A stretch of DNA of 6,849 bases from Clostridium sp. CAG:492. Lineage in GTDB: Bacteria; Bacillota; Clostridia; TANB77; CAG-508. A program made the translations under genes and the position numbers. This document shows, in pieces, positions 1 through 4,831 of this stretch; the stretch's first letter is position 1, and each line of letters starts with the position of its first letter. The notes under the pieces are model-generated. The model saw only the letters and a list, made by a program, of their open reading frames with translations, did no database searches and was not told the origin of the DNA. Location of the stretch: the NCBI GenBank assembly GCA_000434335.1, contig FR878193.1:1-6849 (forward strand), read 5' to 3'.

Positions 1-2
1 TC

Positions 3-878
3 AACGGATATATTGTAAAAAATGCAGAAAATAATTATGGAATAATAGGTGTAAATAAAGATCAAATATTAGATTGCAAATATTCAGATATAAAACACGT
101 ATATGGAAATGATATGTATGTTGTAAAAGAAAATGGAAAATGGAAAATTATAAGTAAAGATGGAACAACAAACACAGAGATTTCGTATGATGATGTAACA
201 TCTATTAATTCAAATTGTATGATAATAAAAAGTAAAGACAAATATGGAATTTCAGGAATAGATAAAACCGAAAAGGTAAAGGCAGAATATCAAAACTTGG
301 AATATGTATTTTCAGATTACTATATAGCTAAAAAAGATAACAAATATGGTGTAATTAATTCACAAAATGAAGCATTGGTACCAATTGAATATGATGCTTT
401 AGTTTTCAACAAAGATGCAGATTGCCTAGTAGGAACTAAAAATAACGATGAAAAAAGTTATTTAATCGATAGAAATCTACAATTAAAATTACAAGGAACA
501 AATTTAACTGTATATGAAGGATATATAAGACTAAATATTGATAATCAATATAAATTTTATAATTTAAAATTCGAAGAAAAATCAAATAGAGAAGCATTTT
601 CGAATAATACATTATACAGTGCGAAAAATGATGGAAAATATGGTCTTGTAAATAAAGATGGAACATTAGTTGTTCAATATCAATATGATGATATAATGGA
701 GCAAAATGAGTATGGTTTTGTTGCAGTTTGTAAAGATGGTAAATGGGGAGTTATAGATCAATATGGAAATACTGTTATTGAGCCTAAATATGAATTTTCA
801 GATATTACAAAAATTACAGTAGTAGGAAAATGGCATTCTGCTGAAGGAATTAACACAACATACTTTATATGTGAATAA
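3..878 (+). CDS. WG-repeat protein, 3' part only (start outside window)
   Basis: The reading frame is open from the window edge (first full codon at base 3) to TAA at 876-878, giving 291 visible residues. An internal ATG at 114 lies in the middle of a repeat and has no ribosome binding site, so it is not the start. The protein is a chain of about eight repeats with a period near 34 residues. Their cores fall at visible residues about 11 (NYGIIG), 46 (KWKIIS), 80 (KYGISG), 114 (KYGVIN), 152 (SYLID), 182 (QYKFYN), 212 (KYGLVN) and 247 (KWGVID), each usually followed by a turn and an E/Q-Y-D/K segment. This is the WG (KWG) beta-repeat pattern. The fifth and sixth units are the most degenerate. 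WG-repeat proteins are widespread in Firmicutes and Bacteroidetes and are thought to be binding scaffolds, often at the cell surface, but no specific function is established. The N-terminus, and so any signal peptide, is not visible. A strong terminator follows directly, so this gene ends its own transcription unit. Confidence 0.85.
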   Translation, partial: NGYIVKNAENNYGIIGVNKDQILDCKYSDIKHVYGNDMYVVKENGKWKIISKDGTTNTEISYDDVTSINSNCMIIKSKDKYGISGIDKTEKVKAEYQNLEYVFSDYYIAKKDNKYGVINSQNEALVPIEYDALVFNKDADCLVGTKNNDEKSYLIDRNLQLKLQGTNLTVYEGYIRLNIDNQYKFYNLKFEEKSNREAFSNNTLYSAKNDGKYGLVNKDGTLVVQYQYDDIMEQNEYGFVAVCKDGKWGVIDQYGNTVIEPKYEFSDITKITVVGKWHSAEGINTTYFICE

Positions 879-887
879 ATTTTACAA

Positions 888-920
888 AAAGAATATCGAC
901 AATTTGTCGATATTCTTTCT
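888..920 (+). terminator. Rho-independent terminator after the WG-repeat gene
   Basis: A perfect 14-bp inverted repeat (888-901 and 905-918) encloses a 3-base loop, and its right arm ends in TTCTTTCTT. It begins 9 bases after the WG-repeat stop codon. The left arm starts with an A-run, so the hairpin could also stop transcripts from the other strand. The T tract is short and interrupted, but the position and perfect stem make a terminator the natural reading. Confidence 0.8.
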
Positions 921-1097
921 TAAAATATGCAGAGCACAAAATGGGATGCTTTTCTTCTCTACGAACGTAAAATTATGGATGCCCTTGAATTATTATCAAT
1001 AAAAATGGAGAATGTTAGCAACATCTGCTGTTTTTATTCTACAGTAACAGTCAGTTTTATTTTAAGCATAAAAAATTTAAAAAGTTGGTGAAAAAAG
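921..1097 (+). other. Intergenic gap before acpS, visibly less AT-rich, no recognised gene
   Basis: This stretch lies between the terminator and the acpS start. From about 930 to 1055 it is clearly richer in G and C than its surroundings (44 of 126 bases by hand count). It holds a 54-codon open frame, ATG at 927 to TGA at 1089-1091, beginning MQSTKWDAFLLYERK. That frame has no ribosome binding site, because the ATG follows the terminator directly, and I recognise no family. A small perfect hairpin (ATGTT, loop AGC, AACAT) sits at 1012-1024, and the hexamer GGATGC occurs directly repeated at 944-949 and 977-982. The acpS promoter should lie here, but only weak matches are seen: TTGAAT at 985 with GAGAAT at 1008, and GTAACA at 1044 with CATAAA at 1067. 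It may be a leader RNA, a gene remnant or a small gene. Confidence 0.35.
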
Positions 1098-1463
1098 ATG
1101 AAATTTAAAATTGGTAATGATATAATTGAAACGGAAAGGATAAAAAATCTTTGTGAAAAATATGGTGATAAGTTTAAAACAAGAGTATATACTAATAATG
1201 AAATAAAATATTGTGAAAGTAAAGGGATTAACAAATATCAGTCATTTGCAGGAAGATTTGCTGCAAAAGAAGCTGTTTTTAAAGCAATTTCATCAGCATT
1301 AAGTAATAAGTATAGTGTAAATTGGACTGATATTGAAATTATAAATGACAGTAATGGACGACCTTGTGTACACTTAAATATAAATTGCATTAAAGATATT
1401 GATATTAGTATTTCCCATATTAAAGATTTTGCAATAGCTTCTGCTATTGTTACAATTGATTAA
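1098..1463 (+). CDS. acpS: Holo-[acyl-carrier-protein] synthase (AcpS)
   Basis: AcpS moves the 4'-phosphopantetheine group from coenzyme A to a conserved serine of apo-acyl carrier protein, making the carrier active for fatty acid synthesis; it acts in the cytosol as a small trimer. The 121-residue length is normal for the family. The N-terminal GNDIIE motif supplies the metal-binding Asp (D8). The FAGRFAAKEAVFKAI motif, residues 50-64, supplies the second metal ligand (E58), and the same two positions are used in the Bacillus subtilis enzyme. NGRPCVHL (86-93) and SISHIKDFAIASAIV (104-118) match the remaining conserved blocks, including the S-H pair. The ATG at 1098 follows a modest GGTGA (1087-1091) at suitable spacing and puts the GNDIIE motif at the usual place. 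tatD starts 13 bases after the stop, so the two are very probably co-transcribed. No key residue is missing. Confidence 0.95.
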   Translation: MKFKIGNDIIETERIKNLCEKYGDKFKTRVYTNNEIKYCESKGINKYQSFAGRFAAKEAVFKAISSALSNKYSVNWTDIEIINDSNGRPCVHLNINCIKDIDISISHIKDFAIASAIVTID

Positions 1464-1476
1464 AAGGAGGAGATAA

Positions 1477-2256
1477 ATGGAATTATTTGATTCTCACGCA
1501 CATTATGATGACGAAAAATTTAATGAAGATAGAGATTTTATTATTAATGAAATTTATAAATCTGGTGTAACAAAATTTGTTAGTGCAGGATATAGTTTAG
1601 ATTCTTCAAAAAAAGGCCTAGAAATTGCACAAAAATATGACTATGTTTTTACAACATCTGGAATTTCACCAAATGATATTCCAGAAACAAAAGAAATTCT
1701 TGATGAACAGTTAATTGAAATTGAAAAATTAGCAAATTCAAATAAAAAGGTTATTGCAATAGGAGAAATTGGATTAGATTATTATTGGAACAAAGAAAAT
1801 AAAGAGCTTCAGCAATATGCATTTAAAAAACAAATTGAAATTGCTAATAAATTAAATCTGCCAATTGTAATTCATACAAGAGATGCAATTATGGATACAA
1901 TACAAATAATAAAAAACACAAAATTTGTTAAAACAGGAATTTTTCATTGTTGTCCACTTAACAAAGACTTAGTAAAAGCGGGATTAAATAAAAATTTTTA
2001 TTGTTCATTTGCTGGTCCAATAACTTTTAAAAATACAAAAAATGCAAATGAAATAATAAGTTTAATCCCAATAGAAAAAATATTAATAGAAACAGATAGT
2101 CCATATTTATCACCAGAGCCTAACAGAGGAAAAAGAAATGATTCCCGAAATGTTGTATATATGGCAAGAAAAATTGCAGAAATTAAAAATATGAATATAG
2201 AAGACGTAGCAAAAATAACATATTCAAATGCATTAAATGTATTTAATATAAAGTAA
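1477..2256 (+). CDS. tatD: TatD family metal-dependent hydrolase / DNase
   Basis: TatD proteins are cytosolic TIM-barrel enzymes using one or two divalent metals; characterised members are 3'-5' exonucleases linked to DNA repair or degradation. At 259 residues this is full length. Metal ligands are visible in order: H7 and H9 in DSHAHYDD, E97 in GEIGLDYYW (96-104), H133 in VIHTRDA (131-137), H157 in FHCC, and D207 in ETDSPYLSPEPNRGKRN (205-221), the last being the family's most diagnostic block. The start ATG has a near-perfect AAGGAGG (1464-1470) six bases upstream, 13 bases after acpS. One departure is seen: the usual GxHPH loop reads GISPND at 62-67, so both histidines are replaced. The next gene is YabE-like, as in the B. 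subtilis yabD-yabE order, which supports orthology to YabD. No terminator follows, but the downstream gene has its own promoter. The exact substrate cannot be deduced. Confidence 0.93.
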   Translation: MELFDSHAHYDDEKFNEDRDFIINEIYKSGVTKFVSAGYSLDSSKKGLEIAQKYDYVFTTSGISPNDIPETKEILDEQLIEIEKLANSNKKVIAIGEIGLDYYWNKENKELQQYAFKKQIEIANKLNLPIVIHTRDAIMDTIQIIKNTKFVKTGIFHCCPLNKDLVKAGLNKNFYCSFAGPITFKNTKNANEIISLIPIEKILIETDSPYLSPEPNRGKRNDSRNVVYMARKIAEIKNMNIEDVAKITYSNALNVFNIK

Positions 2257-2350
2257 AAATAAAATAGGAATAAATTTCCAAAATTGTGAATATAATATAG
2301 TATAAAACTTAATAAAATGGCTAGTATTAGGCGATGTGATAGACATAAAT

Positions 2351-2379
2351 TTGACAAAAGACAGAAACAATGCTATAAT
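2351..2379 (+). promoter_or_regulatory. Consensus sigma-A promoter of the 3D-domain gene
   Basis: TTGACA (2351-2356) and TATAAT (2374-2379) both match the consensus at six of six bases and are exactly 17 bases apart. Transcription should begin near 2386, leaving a leader of only about 30 bases before the ATG at 2417. This leaves no room for a riboswitch and implies strong, largely constitutive expression. It also shows that the longer open frame starting at GTG 2336 is not translated from there on this transcript. A second TATAAT at 2291-2296 has no good -35 partner and was not called. Confidence 0.88.
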
Positions 2380-2396
2380 AAACACGTTGCTAAAAA

Positions 2397-2404
2397 AAGG
2401 AGGG
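2397..2404 (+). promoter_or_regulatory. Ribosome binding site that sets the 3D-gene start
   Basis: AAGGAGGG is a strong Shine-Dalgarno match. The first ATG downstream in the 3D-protein frame is at 2417, with 12 intervening bases. This is somewhat longer than usual, but no ATG, GTG or TTG lies nearer in this frame, and the resulting N-terminus is a textbook charged start followed by a hydrophobic segment. Confidence 0.7.
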
Positions 2405-2416
2405 AACGAAATTCTT

Positions 2417-3439
2417 ATGAAGAAAGATGATAAAGCTTCGATATCCTTAAAAAAGGTTATATCAATTAGCATAATTTTATTATTCGTTATGGGAATAGGA
2501 GTTATGGCAGCAAGTTCAAAACTTAACAATGTAAAAATTATACTTTCAGATGGTTACGAAATGGATGTGTTAACATCTAAAACAAAAATATCAGAAATTT
2601 TAGATGAAAATCACATAATAATGTTACCAAACGAAAAGGTAATACCAGGATTAGATGAAGAAATACCAGACAATAAAACAATAAAAATAGCAAAAAATAG
2701 TTTAGCTACTTCAGAAAATAATAAAACTGAATCAGAAGAGCTAACTATGGATACGGTATTAAATAATTATAATTCTGTAACAGAAAAGGTAATTAAAGAA
2801 CAAGTTACTATAGCGTATGAAACAGAAACAAAAGATTTATCTACAGGAGATGGACCTAAAGAGGAAAAGGTTGTTCAAAATGGTGTAGATGGAGTAAAAG
2901 AAGTATCATACAAAGTTAAATATGTAAATGGTGAGGAAAAAGAAAAAGTTCAAATATCAGAAAATATTACTCAAAATCCAGTTAATTGTATTAAAGAAAT
3001 AAGAAATAAAAAAGTTGCAACAACAACTTCAAGAAGTTCTTCTTCACTTAATACAGCCACAGTTCAAGCAAGTACTGAAAACACGCCAAGTGTAACAAAT
3101 AATAAATCATCACTTGCATCAAAAGTTGAAGGATTAACACCAAAAGCAACAACATTAAATACTTCAGCATATTGTGCAGCATCATGTGGAGGAAATACAA
3201 AAACTGCATGTGGAGCTACAGCAAGCCCATGGTATACAGTTGCGGCAGGAAAAGGATATGCAATAGGAACAATTATTTATATTCCATACTTTGCTGATCA
3301 ACCAAATGGTGGATGGTTTGTGGTTCAAGATAGAGGTGGAGCAATTTCAAACAATAGATTAGATGTATACATGTCTTCTTACTCACAATGCACAAGTTTT
3401 GGTAGAAGAAACTTAGAATGTTATATATATGAATTTTAA
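2417..3439 (+). CDS. YabE-like cell-wall protein: membrane anchor, DUF348, G5 and 3D domains
   Basis: This is probably a secreted or membrane-anchored peptidoglycan-remodelling protein of the YabE/Rpf-like group. With the ATG at 2417 it has 340 residues. Residues 2-13 are lysine-rich, and 14-32 form a hydrophobic segment (signal peptide or anchor) ending near AAS. Residues 38-92 resemble one DUF348 unit, with VKIILSDGYEMDVLT and KISEILDENHI. Residues about 118-195 are a G5 domain, with EKVVQNGVDGVKEVSY and KYVNGEEK followed by NPVNCIKEI. A Ser/Thr/Asn-rich linker covers 200-242. Residues 246-340 are a 3D domain, with NTSAYCAASCGG, CGATAS, VVQDRGGAIS (D305), NRLDVY (D316) and FGRRNLECYIYEF. 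The first of the three name-giving aspartates is replaced by Ala at about 277. G5 domains are associated with binding wall polymers; 3D domains share a fold with lytic transglycosylases. The start is set by the internal consensus promoter and the AAGGAGGG site. Domain order and position after tatD match YabE, though YabE usually has more DUF348 units. Confidence 0.88.
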   Translation: MKKDDKASISLKKVISISIILLFVMGIGVMAASSKLNNVKIILSDGYEMDVLTSKTKISEILDENHIIMLPNEKVIPGLDEEIPDNKTIKIAKNSLATSENNKTESEELTMDTVLNNYNSVTEKVIKEQVTIAYETETKDLSTGDGPKEEKVVQNGVDGVKEVSYKVKYVNGEEKEKVQISENITQNPVNCIKEIRNKKVATTTSRSSSSLNTATVQASTENTPSVTNNKSSLASKVEGLTPKATTLNTSAYCAASCGGNTKTACGATASPWYTVAAGKGYAIGTIIYIPYFADQPNGGWFVVQDRGGAISNNRLDVYMSSYSQCTSFGRRNLECYIYEF

Positions 3440-3471
3440 TTTTGAGAATAAAATAAAATTAAGTTTTCATT

Positions 3472-3509
3472 AAAAAATATGTAGATTATTATATCTACAT
3501 ATTTTTTTT
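3472..3509 (+). terminator. Rho-independent terminator after the 3D-domain gene
   Basis: A perfect 15-bp inverted repeat (3472-3486 with 3493-3507) encloses a 6-base loop and ends in a run of eight T (3502-3509). The GC-containing part of the stem is ATGTAGAT paired with ATCTACAT. It begins 32 bases after the stop codon. The matching A-run on the left means it could also work on the opposite strand. It separates the acpS-tatD-3D region from the transporter-gdpP unit. Confidence 0.9.
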
Positions 3510-3576
3510 ACTGTTTCGAAGATATTATGATAAGAAATTTTGCAGAATTTGTCTATAAAATATATTTAACATAATA

Positions 3577-3605
3577 TGGAAATTTTGTAAAATATATGTT
3601 ATAAT
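3577..3605 (+). promoter_or_regulatory. Sigma-A-like promoter of the AI-2E transporter / gdpP unit
   Basis: TATAAT (3600-3605) is a perfect -10. The -35, TGGAAA (3577-3582), matches four of six bases at the optimal 17-base spacing. Transcription would begin near 3612, about 26 bases before the ATG. The site lies just past the preceding terminator, where a new unit is expected. The AT-rich flanks make other -10-like strings common, so confidence rests on position and spacing. Confidence 0.65.
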
Positions 3606-3637
3606 TATAGAGATATTAAACGAAAGGATAAAGTGTT

Positions 3638-4786
3638 ATGAAAAAAGATAAAAAATGTATAAGTAAATGGATGTATTGGTTTTCATTTGCCCTTGCACTT
3701 ATATTAGTATATAAAATTTTAGATTCTTTTGCAGATATAAAAATGTGGTTTTCGAACCTGTTTTCTGTATTATCACCATTTATAGTGGGAATAATAATTG
3801 CATATATTTTATATATACCATCTAGAAAATTTGAGCAAATGTATGAAAAAGTTAAATTTATAAAAAAACGTGCGAGACCATTAAGTATTTTTACAGTATA
3901 TGTGTTGTTTATATTGCTAATTATAATAGGATTTAGATTTTTAGTACCAGCAATTACAACGAGCTTTCAAGATTTAGTAAATAATTTTCAGTCATATTAT
4001 ATAAGTATTAAGGAAAGCATAATGGCTCTACCAGAGGATTCAATATTTAAAAGCGAAAGATTTATGAATATTATAAATCAATTTAATGGATTTAAAATAG
4101 AAGATTACATAAACTTAAATATGATTGGTCAATATGCACAAGGCGTAATTAGTTTTGCTTCTGGAATTTTTGATATATTTGTTTCTTTTGTAGTTTCATT
4201 ATATCTATTACTAGATAGAAAACAAATTGTTGAGTTTTTTAGAAAATTAGCTGGTGCTTTTTTTAGCAAACAATCTTATAAAAATATTGGAAAGTATTTC
4301 CATAGAACAAATGAAATATTTTGCAAGTTTCTTAGTAGTCAATTTTTAGATGCAATTGTTGTTGCAATATTAACTTCAGTTGCAATGTCTATAATGCATG
4401 TAAAATATGCTGTTATGTTAGGTTTATTTATAGGATTATTTAATTTAATTCCATATTTTGGAGCAATAATTGCAGTTGCTATTTCAGTTATATTAACAAT
4501 ACTTACTGGAGGTTTATCAAAGGCTATTGAAATGACAATTGTTGTAATTATATTGCAACAAATAGATGCTAACTTTATTAATCCAAAAATTGTTGGAGAA
4601 TCATTAGAAATAAGTCCATTACTTGTTATATTTTCGGTAACAATTGGTGGTGCGTATTTTGGAATACTTGGAATGTTTTTAGCAGTTCCTGTTGCAGCTG
4701 TTATTAAAGTATTAATTACAGATTTAGTGGATTATAAATATAAAAAGCGTGAAGAGCTAAATAAATTGACAAATCAGTCAGAATAG
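3638..4786 (+). CDS. AI-2E family (PerM/TqsA/YtvI-like) membrane transporter
   Basis: This is an integral membrane protein of the AI-2E transporter family. Members have been linked to autoinducer-2 or small-molecule export and, in some bacteria, to Na+/H+ antiport, so the family name does not fix the substrate. At 382 residues it is a usual length. Hydrophobic segments lie near residues 12-28, 44-62, 83-104, 170-192, 235-255, 257-290, 298-309 and 325-360, with a soluble, amphipathic region at about 105-165. Family signatures are GLFIGLFNLIPYFGAIIA (262-279), the QQIDANFINPKIVGESLEIS block (307-326) and YFGILGMFLAVPVAAVIK (340-357). The C-terminal tail is short and charged. The ATG follows AAAGGA (3623-3628) at 9 bases and its own promoter at 3577-3605. 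gdpP starts 45 bases after the TAG stop with no terminator between, so the two are probably co-transcribed. I cannot assign a substrate. Confidence 0.9.
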   Translation: MKKDKKCISKWMYWFSFALALILVYKILDSFADIKMWFSNLFSVLSPFIVGIIIAYILYIPSRKFEQMYEKVKFIKKRARPLSIFTVYVLFILLIIIGFRFLVPAITTSFQDLVNNFQSYYISIKESIMALPEDSIFKSERFMNIINQFNGFKIEDYINLNMIGQYAQGVISFASGIFDIFVSFVVSLYLLLDRKQIVEFFRKLAGAFFSKQSYKNIGKYFHRTNEIFCKFLSSQFLDAIVVAILTSVAMSIMHVKYAVMLGLFIGLFNLIPYFGAIIAVAISVILTILTGGLSKAIEMTIVVIILQQIDANFINPKIVGESLEISPLLVIFSVTIGGAYFGILGMFLAVPVAAVIKVLITDLVDYKYKKREELNKLTNQSE

Positions 4787-4831
4787 CTTAAAATAGTTTG
4801 TATCTGAGGATAAAAGAAAAGGAGTATATAG

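Noticed and set aside
436..666. Minus-strand open frame opposite the WG-repeat gene
   Set aside because: It is a Tyr/Leu/Ile-rich shadow of the repeat-coding strand, with no ribosome binding site.
927..1091. Calling the 54-codon frame before acpS a real gene
   Set aside because: No ribosome binding site, no family recognised, and its ATG directly follows a terminator; kept only as an observation about the gap.
2267..2279. GGAA/TTCC hairpin after tatD as a terminator
   Set aside because: The stem is only 4 bp and no T-run follows.
2336..2416. Upstream GTG (2336) as the start of the 3D-domain gene
   Set aside because: It has no ribosome binding site, would put 27 residues before a normal signal-type N-terminus, and covers a perfect promoter and the real ribosome binding site.
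2257..2416. Possible c-di-AMP (ydaO) or other riboswitch before the 3D-domain gene, since wall genes often carry one
   Set aside because: The predicted leader after the promoter is only about 30 bases, and the tract before it shows no stable multi-stem structure or known motif.
1998..2529. Overlapping minus-strand open frames opposite tatD and the start of the 3D gene
   Set aside because: They are shadows of real + strand genes: Phe/Ile/Leu-rich translations expected from AT-rich complement, no ribosome binding sites, and no family motifs.
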